From Rhodovulum sp. (GTDB taxonomy: Bacteria; Pseudomonadota; Alphaproteobacteria; Rhodobacterales; Rhodobacteraceae): 64,000 nucleotides of DNA. The stretch is from assembly GCA_002706605.1 (NCBI GenBank), contig PALT01000018.1:96659-160658 (forward strand), in the 5' to 3' direction. Below the pieces are notes generated by a model that ran no database searches, was not told the DNA's origin, and worked only from the letters and a program-made list of their open reading frames with translations. A program made the position numbers and the translations under genes. Positions 54,651-63,407 of this stretch are shown one piece after another. Numbering within the stretch: the first letter of the stretch is position 1; every line of letters begins with the position of its first letter.

Positions 54651-55864
54651 TACGCAATACTTCCTTTGTGCGGGGCCGGCACAGACTGACCGGCGAAAAT
54701 CAAATCAACATAGGCTTGGACCACGCTCTCGACGCCGAATGCCGTCGAACGCGCTTTCGCGCGGGCGGCATAGTCGGCGCGGCGGTCGGCGTCGCCGAAC
54801 ACGGCCATTGCCTCGGCTAGACGGTCGGGATCCTCCATCGGGATCAACAACCCGTCCTGCGCGTTTTTCGTCACGGGGCTGTCCGGATCGGCATGACCGC
54901 GCAGAACCTCGGCGGGACCCGCAGGACAGTCGGTTGCGATCACGGCTGTCCCAAGGCTGAGCGCCTCAATAATCGTGTTGGGAAACCCTTCGGCGTTCGA
55001 ACAGGATACCAGCCACTGTGCCCCGCGCATCACCGGATAAGGATTGTCGACAAAACCCGGCATATGAACCCGCCCTGTCAGGCCCAGTTCATCAACCAGC
55101 GCGACCAGTTCGGCGCGCAACGGCCCATCGCCGAGGATCACCAGATCCGGTTCGGGTGCCGCTTTTGCGTATCCGGTCAAAAGCATGTGGAAGTTTTTGT
55201 TCGGCACCATGCGCCCAACTGCAAGGATATAGTCCTCTGGCAAGGCGACGGCGGGCGGTTCACTGGCCGCGCGCGACAGGGCGGCGGCGTCAATCGGGTT
55301 GCCAATCACGGTCAAACGGTCCCGTGGGACACCGAAATTATCGGCAAGATCGTCGGCGACACCCTGACTGACGGCAATGACCTTGTGGGCGCGCGGATAG
55401 GTCAGTTTAGTCATGACCTCAAAGATTTTGCGCGCACGTGATGTGGACAGGTGGCTGGACGTCTGAACCCGTTCCGAGATGATCGCGCGGTGTCCGCTAA
55501 ACAAACGTGTCACCACATTCAGACAGTTGGCCCGCGCCAGATAGGACACCATCACATCGGGTCGGCGCCGCATCACATATTTCACAACTTTGACAGAGGA
55601 CCGTAGCAACGAACCGCCCCCGTCCAGCGTCACAACACGCACCCAGTCGGGCAGCGCCTGTTTGATCTCGACATCGTCCAGCAGGACCAATTCCACGTCG
55701 CAGCCCGCCAAAGGGCTCTCAAGATGGCCGAGAAGATTGGCCATAGCGCGCTCGGCCCCACCACCTTCCATCGAGTTGATCAGGAACGACAAACGTAAGG
55801 GGTGCGACCCCCCTTTGGCCGCGGGGGCAACCAGATTGCCCTGTGTGTGAACCAGTGTACTCAT
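54650..55864 (-). CDS. Family 4 glycosyltransferase (GT-B)
   Basis: 404 residues, retaining GT4. N-terminal INSMEGGGAERAMANL is the acceptor-site loop and the C-terminal SNAEGFPNTIIEALSLGTAVIATD is the donor-binding E-x7-E region. LAVGRMVPNKNFHMLL begins the second domain. It should add a sugar to the lipid-linked repeat unit on the cytoplasmic face. The start at 55864 lies four bases past the Wzy stop; upstream in-frame codons are not credible. Confidence 0.88.
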   Translation of the reverse strand: MSTLVHTQGNLVAPAAKGGSHPLRLSFLINSMEGGGAERAMANLLGHLESPLAGCDVELVLLDDVEIKQALPDWVRVVTLDGGGSLLRSSVKVVKYVMRRRPDVMVSYLARANCLNVVTRLFSGHRAIISERVQTSSHLSTSRARKIFEVMTKLTYPRAHKVIAVSQGVADDLADNFGVPRDRLTVIGNPIDAAALSRAASEPPAVALPEDYILAVGRMVPNKNFHMLLTGYAKAAPEPDLVILGDGPLRAELVALVDELGLTGRVHMPGFVDNPYPVMRGAQWLVSCSNAEGFPNTIIEALSLGTAVIATDCPAGPAEVLRGHADPDSPVTKNAQDGLLIPMEDPDRLAEAMAVFGDADRRADYAARAKARSTAFGVESVVQAYVDLIFAGQSVPAPHKGSIA

Positions 55865-55868
55865 AACC

Positions 55869-57353
55869 TTATGCGTCCTTTCCTGCAGGGACACCCGCCG
55901 TAAACATGCCAGCTCGGCGAGCGGCATAATGCTGCCATCCTGCCCAGTGGGTCTGCGATGCGGTCTGCGCCAATGGGCGGCGCAGCGTGGCCGCACAGAC
56001 CACAGGCAGAACCCAATACAAACTATTGTGCAAAAGCAGAAAGGACGCTGCCCAATTGCCGACAATCGCGAACACACCAACACCAAAAGCGAGGAGAGCG
56101 ACCTCATGCGACTGCCCCGTAAAAAAGGCCCGCGTCGCCATGATGATCAATCCGACATAGAACGTGACCATCAGGACCAGACCGACAATCCCGAGGTCTG
56201 TCATCAGGTCAAGATACCCGTTGTGCGCGTGCCCGACCAAGATACCGGTCAGGATGAACAGGCGTTCACCGACAATATCCCATCCGGCGCCAAAACCGCC
56301 GCCCAACAGGTAATGACCGTCAAGCGCCTGTAGCACACCGCCCCAGATTTCGGTCCGTCCGGTCAGCGTGGGATCCTTGCCAAGTGCTTGTAGGATCAGG
56401 GTAAAGGCGATGCTGGAGAACACATAGGCCACGGCCAAAACCGGCCCGGCCAAAACCAGGACCGTCGCGCGCGCTGCGGGTGACAACGGGCGCAAACGAC
56501 CAAGGGCATAGACCGCCGCCGGACCCACGACAGACAGGACCGCCGCCTGACCCGAGGTCGATCCGGCAACGCCCAGATAGGCCGTCGCCACGCCGATCCC
56601 ACAGATCAGACGCCATTGCCGCCGCGCGGTCAGACCGATCCACAGGATCATCGCACACAGCGCCATCATCCGCCCAAAATCGTTCTTGTGGAAAAACAGC
56701 CCGCGCCAAGCGCCCGAGTGCGGGTTGGGTTCCCCAAGTTCTGTTAGGCTGGGGTGCACGCCCATCGACGGGACCGCAATCGCGACCGCCACATTCAGAA
56801 CCACAATCAGAAACGCCGCACCGGCGATGAATTGGAACACACCTATCCGGCGGAAACGGTCCGCAAGCCACAGGGCAAAAGCGGTTGCAACACACAGGCC
56901 CACCAACCGCCGCAGACTGAGACCGCCCGACACGGACCACAGGATCGACATTCCAGCAAAGGCCACGGGCAAAAGGGTCGTCCAATAGGTCGTGACGATC
57001 ACGGGGATCGTGCCGCGCAGGGCCAGCGCACCAAAGCTGAATGCGCCGATCAACAGGCCCAGTGCCTGCACCTTGGCCGATGAGCTTGCGCCCGCTGGAG
57101 TCAGTAGCTCAACCAACGACCCCGAGAACACGAACAGCGCGAATATTGCAAAGAGCCCCGCGAGAATATCACCACGGCCACGGGCCAGACCGGGAATGCG
57201 AGGTTGGATATAGGCCTGAAACCGGGTTTGGCGTTGTGGATTTGGGCGCGGGCCAAAGGTCGCGGGCAATTGCGGGCGCACGACATGACCACCGCGCAAC
57301 ACAAGATGTGTTCCGGACTTGGGGGCTGTCGATACGGGCGGATTTGTCGTCAT
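55869..57353 (-). CDS. O-antigen ligase/polymerase family (Wzy-like)
   Basis: 494 residues, about 11-12 helices. The typical large loop is present with GRTEIWGG and the signature HAHNGYLDLMTDLGI of Wzy_C proteins. It joins repeat units in the periplasm (ExoQ-like role). A hydrophilic N-terminus of about 60 residues precedes the first helix. It overlaps the upstream glycosyltransferase by ATGA and is four bases from the next one. Confidence 0.87.
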   Translation of the reverse strand: MTTNPPVSTAPKSGTHLVLRGGHVVRPQLPATFGPRPNPQRQTRFQAYIQPRIPGLARGRGDILAGLFAIFALFVFSGSLVELLTPAGASSSAKVQALGLLIGAFSFGALALRGTIPVIVTTYWTTLLPVAFAGMSILWSVSGGLSLRRLVGLCVATAFALWLADRFRRIGVFQFIAGAAFLIVVLNVAVAIAVPSMGVHPSLTELGEPNPHSGAWRGLFFHKNDFGRMMALCAMILWIGLTARRQWRLICGIGVATAYLGVAGSTSGQAAVLSVVGPAAVYALGRLRPLSPAARATVLVLAGPVLAVAYVFSSIAFTLILQALGKDPTLTGRTEIWGGVLQALDGHYLLGGGFGAGWDIVGERLFILTGILVGHAHNGYLDLMTDLGIVGLVLMVTFYVGLIIMATRAFFTGQSHEVALLAFGVGVFAIVGNWAASFLLLHNSLYWVLPVVCAATLRRPLAQTASQTHWAGWQHYAARRAGMFTAGVPAGKDA

Positions 57354-58465
57354 GCGCGGATCTCGCGCAGAAACTGGTCCGAAATGGCGTCGATGCTGAA
57401 CCGTTCAACAACGGCGGCGATGCGCTCGGACGTTGGCGGGTGTGACAGCTGTTGGGTCATGGCATTTGCCATTGCATGGCTATCCTGCATCGGGACCAAC
57501 ATTTGGGGGAACGGTTCGCCCAACACGTCGCGGGGCCCACCACCGGCACAATCGGTGCTGACACAGGGCAAGCCGAAACTAAGCGCCTCGATCAACGCGT
57601 TCGGGAACCCCTCGCTGAGCGACGACAATAGAAATACGTTGCTATGCGCGAGATAGTCGAACCGGTTCATGCGAAAGCCTGCGAAATCAACGCGGTCCTG
57701 AATGCCTAGATCGGCGGCCATCGCCTCAAGCTCGGGGCGCTGATCGCCTTGGCCCAACACGATCAGACGCACTGGCACCGGACACTCCGCCACCGCGCGC
57801 AGCATCGTCGGATAGTCCTTTTGCGGCACAAGGCGTGCCATTGCCACGGCCACCGGCGTGTTTTCGGTGAACCACGGATGGGGGGGCGCGGCGGTTTTGG
57901 CGACCTCCACCTGCGCGCTATCTGGCGCGGGGTTGGGGATCAGACAGAACTTGCGCCCCGAGAATTTCACATAGCGTTTCAGATCCTCGACAACGCCGCT
58001 GGCGTTTCCCGAAATCTTGTCTGCAAACGGATAGGTCAGACGGATCAAGGTGCTGAACAGAAACCGTTTTTTCGGGGAATAGCGTTTGGACGAGGTCGTG
58101 TATTCGTTGCGCTCACAGACCATCACACGTGTCGGCGCTCCCGTCAGGCCCGCCAAACGCGCCGCCGCCACCATGGCGATATTCGCGCTGGTCAGGGCAG
58201 AAAATACCGCCGTGGGCCGTTCTTGACGCAGGATTTTGAATAGACGCGGCACCGCCCGAAGCGACTGTCGCACACCCGTTTCTAGGACTTTGACCTCTGG
58301 GAACAGGGTTTGTTGAATAGGGCCACCGGCCTTGTTCACCACAAAGGTCACTTTCGTGCCCTGAGAGGTGTAAAAATTGGCCAGACGCACAAAGACGCGC
58401 TCTGCGCCACCGCCATCAAAGGTGGGCACGTATATAAGAACGTCACAAGTCGTCGATTTTCCCAT
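57350..58465 (-). CDS. Family 4 glycosyltransferase (GT-B)
   Basis: 371 residues. FDGGGAERVFVRLANFY near the N-terminus and LSSLSEGFPNALIEALSFGLPCVSTDCAGG in the donor domain are GT4 motifs; AMARLVPQKDYPTMLRAV opens domain two. First gene of the minus-strand EPS run. It is related to but clearly distinct from the other GT4 at 54650. The sugar is not predictable. Confidence 0.88.
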   Translation of the reverse strand: MGKSTTCDVLIYVPTFDGGGAERVFVRLANFYTSQGTKVTFVVNKAGGPIQQTLFPEVKVLETGVRQSLRAVPRLFKILRQERPTAVFSALTSANIAMVAAARLAGLTGAPTRVMVCERNEYTTSSKRYSPKKRFLFSTLIRLTYPFADKISGNASGVVEDLKRYVKFSGRKFCLIPNPAPDSAQVEVAKTAAPPHPWFTENTPVAVAMARLVPQKDYPTMLRAVAECPVPVRLIVLGQGDQRPELEAMAADLGIQDRVDFAGFRMNRFDYLAHSNVFLLSSLSEGFPNALIEALSFGLPCVSTDCAGGGPRDVLGEPFPQMLVPMQDSHAMANAMTQQLSHPPTSERIAAVVERFSIDAISDQFLREIRA

Positions 58466-58784
58466 AGCATACTACCGCTGTCGCAAACTCAAAACAAACA
58501 CCCGAATGAGGGGCATACCCATCCCGCGCACGACGGGCCTTCGGTCCGGGCGGTCCGATCAGCGGACCTTTGCCTAGTGTCACCCGTCGAATGCGACACG
58601 CCCAAGAAAGTGACCCAGAGATTCATCACTTTGAAGAAAAATGACCACAAAGTAGGCATTAATGTATCTAAAGAGAGTGATTGCTGACAATTTGGTCAAG
58701 ATTTCGCCCACTTTGTCGCCCGTTTCAGAAAAGCGTTAAGGCAAGTTGAGACGATTTCAGTAAGTCGATTCGCGTGGTTTCAAA
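58466..58784. other. Divergent promoter region of the polysaccharide locus
   Basis: 319 bases between a minus-strand glycosyltransferase and the plus-strand flippase. It contains a G+C hairpin, GGTCCG-ATCAG-CGGACC (58552-58568), and an A+T-rich stretch from 58620 to 58740. No reading frame is convincing. Promoters for both arms of the locus should lie here. Confidence 0.6.
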
Positions 58785-60260
58785 GTGTCTAAGTCTTCTC
58801 TGTCCCATTCCTCTCTAGGGCATTTCATGTGGATGTTTGGCGGGGGCAGTGCCCAAGCTGTCCTGAAAATCATTATCCTGATGGTGCTTTCGCGGTTGCT
58901 GACGCCGACCGATTTCGGCGTCGTCGCAGCTGCGTTGACCGTGGTTGCTCTGGCCGAGGTGTTCGGCAAAATCGGTGTCGCCCCATCCATCGTGCAGGTC
59001 GAAGCGTTAACGGATGAACATATCCGTACCGGCAACCTGACCACCCTTGTCTCTGGTATTCTGGTGGGCGGGATCGTGTTCCTTTTGGCGCATCCTCTGG
59101 GACGCCTTTACGCGATTGATGAACTGCCCCTGATCATTCAGGTGTTTGCGGCGATCTTTGTGATCCGCGCCGTGGGCCTTGTTCCCGAGGCACTTATCCA
59201 GCGCGAATTGGGCTTTCGGAACCTCGCCATCATTTTGGTGTTCAGCTATCTCTTGGGCTATGCGGCCGTCGCGATTGTTCTGGCGTGGTTCGGGTGGGGT
59301 GTTTGGGCCCTTGTCATCGCCCAAATGGTACAGGCGGTTTTGCAATCGGCCATGTCGATCCACATGGCGGGGTATCGCGTCGGCATGGGCTATGACGGGA
59401 CCAAGTTCCGGCAGATGCTGCGCTTTGGTCTAGGGACGACTTTGACCCAGATCGGAAACTACGCCGCACTAAATGTCGACTATCTGATCGTCGGGCGGAT
59501 GATGGGGGCGGCGCCCTTGGGGCTCTATTCCCGCGCGTACCTCTTATTGTCCCAGCCCGCGAATATCGTCGGCAACATGGCCGACAAGGTTCTGTTCCCC
59601 GTGCTGTCGTCTGTTCAAAAGGACCTGCCCCGGATCGAGCGCGCCTATAACGCCACATTGGGCCTGACGGCGATCACGCAGGTGCCCCTGTCCGCGCTGT
59701 TGTGCATCTACGGGCCCGAGGTCGTAGCCGTCCTGATGGGAGATCAGTGGGACGCCGCGATCCTTCCGTTCCAGATCATGGTGTGTGCCCTGTTCTTTCG
59801 CACGGCCTACAAGTTCACAAGCACCGTTCTACGCGCCATGGGCAAGGTCTATCACGCGGCCGCCCTGCAATGGATTTATGCCGTGATGGTGGCCATCGGG
59901 GCCTTTGTCGGGGTGCGCTATGGTCTTGCGGGGGTGGCTGTCGGGACATCAATTGCGGTCGTGCTGTGCTTTTTAAACGGGACGCTCATGTTGTCCCGCG
60001 TTTTCGGGCTGAGCGCCGCGCGCGGCCAGATTGCCATTCTGCGCCACGGGGCGTGGGCGCTGGCCTTTGCCGTACCACTTTATGCGTTGCGGGTCGTGTT
60101 GGTCGAGGCATGGGAGTGGCCCGCCTTACCGACCCTGATCGCGGGCAGTGTCGCGATTTCCGTGTTGTTCGCTTTGGTGGCGCTTGTTGCGCCGCGGGCT
60201 CTTGGGCCAGAGCGTGACCCGCTCTTTTCCTTGTTCAAACGGGTGCTAGGCAAATCCTAG
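58785..60260 (+). CDS. Wzx-type polysaccharide flippase (MOP/PST family)
   Basis: 491 residues with about 12-14 helices; the early block QAVLKIIILMVLSRLLTPTDFG is typical of WzxC/MOP transporters, as is NYAALNVDYLIVGRMMGAAPLGLYSRAY. It flips the lipid-linked repeat unit outward. The GTG at 58785 has no clear ribosome site; an ATG at 58827 with AGGG upstream is an alternative start that would cut into helix 1. It runs opposite to the other polymerisation genes. Confidence 0.9.
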   Translation: MSKSSLSHSSLGHFMWMFGGGSAQAVLKIIILMVLSRLLTPTDFGVVAAALTVVALAEVFGKIGVAPSIVQVEALTDEHIRTGNLTTLVSGILVGGIVFLLAHPLGRLYAIDELPLIIQVFAAIFVIRAVGLVPEALIQRELGFRNLAIILVFSYLLGYAAVAIVLAWFGWGVWALVIAQMVQAVLQSAMSIHMAGYRVGMGYDGTKFRQMLRFGLGTTLTQIGNYAALNVDYLIVGRMMGAAPLGLYSRAYLLLSQPANIVGNMADKVLFPVLSSVQKDLPRIERAYNATLGLTAITQVPLSALLCIYGPEVVAVLMGDQWDAAILPFQIMVCALFFRTAYKFTSTVLRAMGKVYHAAALQWIYAVMVAIGAFVGVRYGLAGVAVGTSIAVVLCFLNGTLMLSRVFGLSAARGQIAILRHGAWALAFAVPLYALRVVLVEAWEWPALPTLIAGSVAISVLFALVALVAPRALGPERDPLFSLFKRVLGKS

Positions 60261-60290
60261 GGCTGTCACAGACTATATAAGGAGACATAA

Positions 60291-60911
60291 ATGCCGATTT
60301 TCCGTGTCTCGGGTAAAAACCTGTTGTTTATCCATATCCCCAAGGCCGGTGGGACCTCGGTTGAGGCGTTCTTGTCCGAGCATTCCTCTGAGAGCTTTCG
60401 GATGCACTACAACACCCTGCCGTTGCCCTGTGTTCCACAGCATTTTCATGGGAACATCCTGAGCCTGTTGTTTGCACCCGACTTTTTTGACTTTTCGTTT
60501 TGTGTGACGCGCAATCCCTATGCGCGCCTGTTGAGCGAATACAATTACCGGATGCAGCACCGAAAACGTCCCTACAAATGGTTTCCGGTGCCCAAGTTTT
60601 CGACCTGGGCACGGGCCACGTTGTGGAAGTCACTGCGCGATCCCTACATCTATTCCAACCACATCCGCCCGCAGGTCGAATTCCAGATCGATGGAACACG
60701 CTCGTTCCGGCTTGAGGACGAGATGCCAGAATTGATGCGCGAAATTCAGTCAGTCACAGGCCTTACGCCGCCCGAGACCTTGCCGCACGCAAACCCGTCG
60801 AAAAAGCGCGCCAATAAGATCGATGAGCGAACCGCGAAAATGATCTACAAATTCTATAAGGATGACTTTGAGACCTTTGGCTACGCCGAAGACAGTTACA
60901 AAGGCCTCTGA
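60291..60911 (+). CDS. Sulfotransferase family 2-like protein
   Basis: 206 residues. FIHIPKAGGTSVEAFL is the PAPS 5'-phosphosulfate loop (P-K-x-G-x-T-S), and FSFCVTRNPYARLLSEYNYR provides the 3'-phosphate site. It is shorter than average. AAGGAG precedes the ATG, 30 bases after the flippase. A second sulfotransferase in this locus supports sulfation of the polymer. Confidence 0.82.
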   Translation: MPIFRVSGKNLLFIHIPKAGGTSVEAFLSEHSSESFRMHYNTLPLPCVPQHFHGNILSLLFAPDFFDFSFCVTRNPYARLLSEYNYRMQHRKRPYKWFPVPKFSTWARATLWKSLRDPYIYSNHIRPQVEFQIDGTRSFRLEDEMPELMREIQSVTGLTPPETLPHANPSKKRANKIDERTAKMIYKFYKDDFETFGYAEDSYKGL

Positions 60912-60914
60912 ACC

Positions 60915-61463
60915 TTACCAGTTGCAGGCCGCCCTTACAGGATCCAAGGCCGCCGTGAGACCGTCCAGCGAAAACTGGGCCGCAAGGCGGTCGTCACTGA
61001 ACGTAGTAACGCCGACGGTCAACGTGCGCCCCGACATCGCCTGCACGAGAAAAGGAACCGCTTGGCGACCGCTGGCCCAAACCAAGGTTTGGTCGTTCTC
61101 GCCCTTCTCCAGCGTCACCACTTGTTCGGGCGCGTCGTCGATCTGCAAGGTGACGTCGCCATAGGGGGCGAGGTCGCTGAGAAAGGTTTCTTCAAACCCA
61201 AAGGTGATTGAGGTGTTGTTGGACACGCATTGCACCGTCATCTGTGCGGGTGCCGCACGCCCGAACAGGCCTTCAACCGCTTCGCTTGAGGGGCTGCTGA
61301 TCACCACGGCCCCGTCAGTGGCGCTAGGATTTGCCGACCAATCGGCCCAAGCAGCAGAGGCTGCGCCCATTAGACATAGCGCACAGGCGGTAACGGTGGG
61401 GGAAATGTTGCCCAAGGACAAAGAGGCGATCTTGCGCATGTGCGCGGCAAAACGGTTGGTCAT
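60915..61463 (-). CDS. Secreted protein with a VasI-like (T6SS-associated) layout
   Basis: 182 residues. Signal peptide with hydrophobic core SPTVTACALCLMGAASAAWA, then TDGAVVISSPSSEAVEG, MTVQCVSNNTSITFGFEE, QTLVWASGRQAVPFLVQAM, and the end FSLDGLTAALDPVRAACNW. This order (SP block, a Cys strand, F-S-L-x-G-L, C-x-W end) resembles the VasI/TIGR03360 periplasmic proteins. No type VI gene is around, so the call is weak. Two mature Cys may form a disulfide. It starts at 61463 or at an ATG 24 bases downstream, and its 3' end faces the sulfotransferase gene. Confidence 0.6.
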   Translation of the reverse strand: MTNRFAAHMRKIASLSLGNISPTVTACALCLMGAASAAWADWSANPSATDGAVVISSPSSEAVEGLFGRAAPAQMTVQCVSNNTSITFGFEETFLSDLAPYGDVTLQIDDAPEQVVTLEKGENDQTLVWASGRQAVPFLVQAMSGRTLTVGVTTFSDDRLAAQFSLDGLTAALDPVRAACNW

Positions 61464-61913
61464 CCAGAACTCACAAAATGAAATACCCAGCGTGGTATGT
61501 CCCTACAGCTTGCACCCAAGGTGCATGTGCTGCAACCGATCCGGTTCAATCCCTCCCAAAACTGTGACGGAAATTCCGCGGCTTTGCAGGCGAAGAAAAA
61601 TCTCACACATTTTAGATGTAAATAGATAAAAAGCAGAAAAATCACATCATAAGTATATTCGAATCGCTTTTCTCTGGGGGTATTCCATACCTTCTCAGGT
61701 GAAATGCGGCGAAATTTTGCAGTGCAGCGAATCAAAACTGCGTAAATATCGGGCCAAATCCACGATTTTCCGCCCAGAGTCGTGCAAGACGGTCAAAAGG
61801 CGTCCGAAATTTGTCGCAAATGCGGCAGTTCATCAAACTTTCACTGGTTTTAGGCGGAAAGGGTTGAGAAAGTATTAATGTCAGCTGGTGATGACTGCTT
61901 CGTGGGGTTGTGG

Positions 61914-61974
61914 TCATGCAAACATTGGTTGGCAGGTACTGAGCAAAAAGTGTGTTTAACGAGTGTTTGCATGA
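61914..61974. promoter_or_regulatory. Widely spaced 11-bp inverted repeat
   Basis: TCATGCAAACA at 61914-61924 and TGTTTGCATGA at 61964-61974 are perfectly complementary, 39 bases apart (50 bases centre to centre, close to five helical turns). This suits a regulator binding two same-face sites. Confidence 0.5.
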
Positions 61975-62118
61975 TCGCAAACGGCCGCGTCATTTGACGA
62001 AGGCTGGGATCATCTGCGCACGTACGCGCACTCTCCAAAAATAACGACAACAACAAATTAAGCGAAGTGTTCCTTGCCGCGATTTGCGGCGGGTTCTGGC
62101 GTTTCGTCATGTTCAACT

Positions 62119-62202
62119 TGCCGCATCTGCTGCGGCAGGATCTGACGTTTTGTCCTTTTTTCCCGGGGTCTTAGCCCCCGGCACCTCGATCCATCCGGAT
62201 CG
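62119..62202 (+). promoter_or_regulatory. Structured leader ahead of the ExoY-type gene
   Basis: Three successive hairpins: TGCCGCA-TCTGC-TGCGGCA (62119-62137), CCGGGG with CCCCGG (62163-62181), CGATCC-ATCC-GGATCG (62187-62202). A T-rich run (62148-62161) lies between the first two. It could be a transcriptional attenuator or a structured 5' leader. Confidence 0.5.
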
Positions 62203-62238
62203 CGGACCAGTAGTTGATGCCGATCGTATGGAGTTGTC

Positions 62239-63096
62239 ATGGCCTTTGTTCCTTTTTCCAAACCCAACGCCCAAGGGCACGGTTTGATTGCACGCACTGC
62301 CGAATGGGTGCGCGCCGCGTTGCCCACGTCCAAGAAAGCTGTCCCGTCTGTTGGCGCATCCACCGCTCCTCAAATTGCCGAGTTGAGCCACATGCGGTCC
62401 TCGGTCGGCTATGTCGCCCCAAGCACCGTGCTGCCTTCTACGCCGACCATTGGGCGGCCGACGAAGGGCGCAGGTCTGCGTCACAAATCGCTTGCTTTTG
62501 TCCTTGGCAAGCGCGCGATGGACATCTTGGGTGCCGGTATTGGCGTCCTGATTATTTCCCCGCTTCTGATTGGGGTCGCAATCGCAATCAAAGCGACCTC
62601 CAAGGGGCCCGTTTTTTTCCGTCAGGATCGCTACGGCCTGAATGGAGAGCTCTTTAGTATTTACAAGTTCCGTACGATGTACACGGACCGCGGTGACAGT
62701 ACCGGCGTGCAACAGACCACTGTGAATGACGCGCGTGTCACCCGGATTGGCGCGTTCCTGCGCCGCACGTCGATTGATGAGTTGCCTCAGTTGTTGAATG
62801 TGCTTGAGGGCACGATGTCCCTCGTTGGTCCCCGTCCGCATGTCCCGAACATGCTGGCTGCGGGTGTCCGCTATGAAGATTTCGATCACCGTTACATGGA
62901 CCGCCACAGCATGGTTCCGGGCATCACCGGATTGGCCCAAGTGAACGGATATCGGGGCGAAACGACCACTCACGAAGCCGCAGCGGGCCGTCTTGAACAT
63001 GACCTGCGTTATGCACGCACCGCATCCATCACGGGTGACATCAAAATCCTGATCAACACGGTCCGCAAAGAGTTCCTCAGCGGCAGCGGCTTCTAG
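62239..63096 (+). CDS. Undecaprenyl-phosphate sugar-1-phosphate transferase (ExoY/WcaJ C-terminal type)
   Basis: 285 residues. A Ser/Pro-rich N-terminal tail of about 90 residues precedes one membrane helix (ILGAGIGVLIISPLLIGVAI). The catalytic part follows: FFRQDRYGLNGELFSIYKFRTM, RTSIDELPQLLNVLEGTMSLVGPRPH and GITGLAQVNGYRGET. It starts the repeat unit by moving a sugar phosphate to undecaprenyl phosphate at the inner membrane. GGAG lies five bases before the ATG. Confidence 0.92.
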   Translation: MAFVPFSKPNAQGHGLIARTAEWVRAALPTSKKAVPSVGASTAPQIAELSHMRSSVGYVAPSTVLPSTPTIGRPTKGAGLRHKSLAFVLGKRAMDILGAGIGVLIISPLLIGVAIAIKATSKGPVFFRQDRYGLNGELFSIYKFRTMYTDRGDSTGVQQTTVNDARVTRIGAFLRRTSIDELPQLLNVLEGTMSLVGPRPHVPNMLAAGVRYEDFDHRYMDRHSMVPGITGLAQVNGYRGETTTHEAAAGRLEHDLRYARTASITGDIKILINTVRKEFLSGSGF

Positions 63097-63407
63097 GCGC
63101 TGCCGCCGAGACTAAGAGTAAAGAGTTAGGAAAGGAGTTAAGCCACCTGAAGATTTTACTACGCACCCCATCTGCAAATCCTGAATGGGCGAGCGGCACG
63201 GGCCGGTGAACGGGAATCCCACCCAACAGGTGACTTACAGGCGTCACACACACTGTTGGCCCCGACACTAAGGCAAACCCAGAATGCCCGCGTTGTTCGC
63301 CCATACCATCCTTTTTATTTGGCCTTTCTGGCCACGCTGACGAGTAACCCAAGGCACGCGGAAGTTGCTTCTGTTCTATAGCCTTCGAATTGTGAAAGAG
63401 ATCTTGA
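63097..63407. other. Gene-free gap between ExoY-type and glycosyltransferase genes
   Basis: 311 bases. It contains AGGAAAGGAG about 30 bases past the stop, and TGGCC-TTTCT-GGCCA (63320-63334), a weak hairpin. No convincing frame. It may hold a separate promoter for the next gene. Confidence 0.5.

Larger units (their letters stand above)
61464..62238. other. Long A+T-rich gene-free region upstream of the ExoY-type gene
   Basis: 775 bases with clearly lower G+C than the genes. Frames of 80-100 codons exist on the minus strand but lack ribosome sites and protein-like composition. It contains an 11-bp inverted repeat with a 50-base centre distance (61914-61974) and three hairpins in the 120 bases before the start codon (62119-62202). 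It is likely the main control region of the second polysaccharide arm. Confidence 0.65.

Noticed and set aside
61732..62116. Minus-strand frames of 82 and 88 codons in the gene-free region
   Set aside because: No ribosome site, no protein-like composition and mutual overlap. Treated as non-coding.
62113..63000. A 295-codon minus-strand open frame
   Set aside because: It is antisense to the ExoY-type gene, which is well supported.
63320..63334. TGGCC-TTTCT-GGCCA hairpin as a terminator
   Set aside because: Only five base pairs and no T-run after it.
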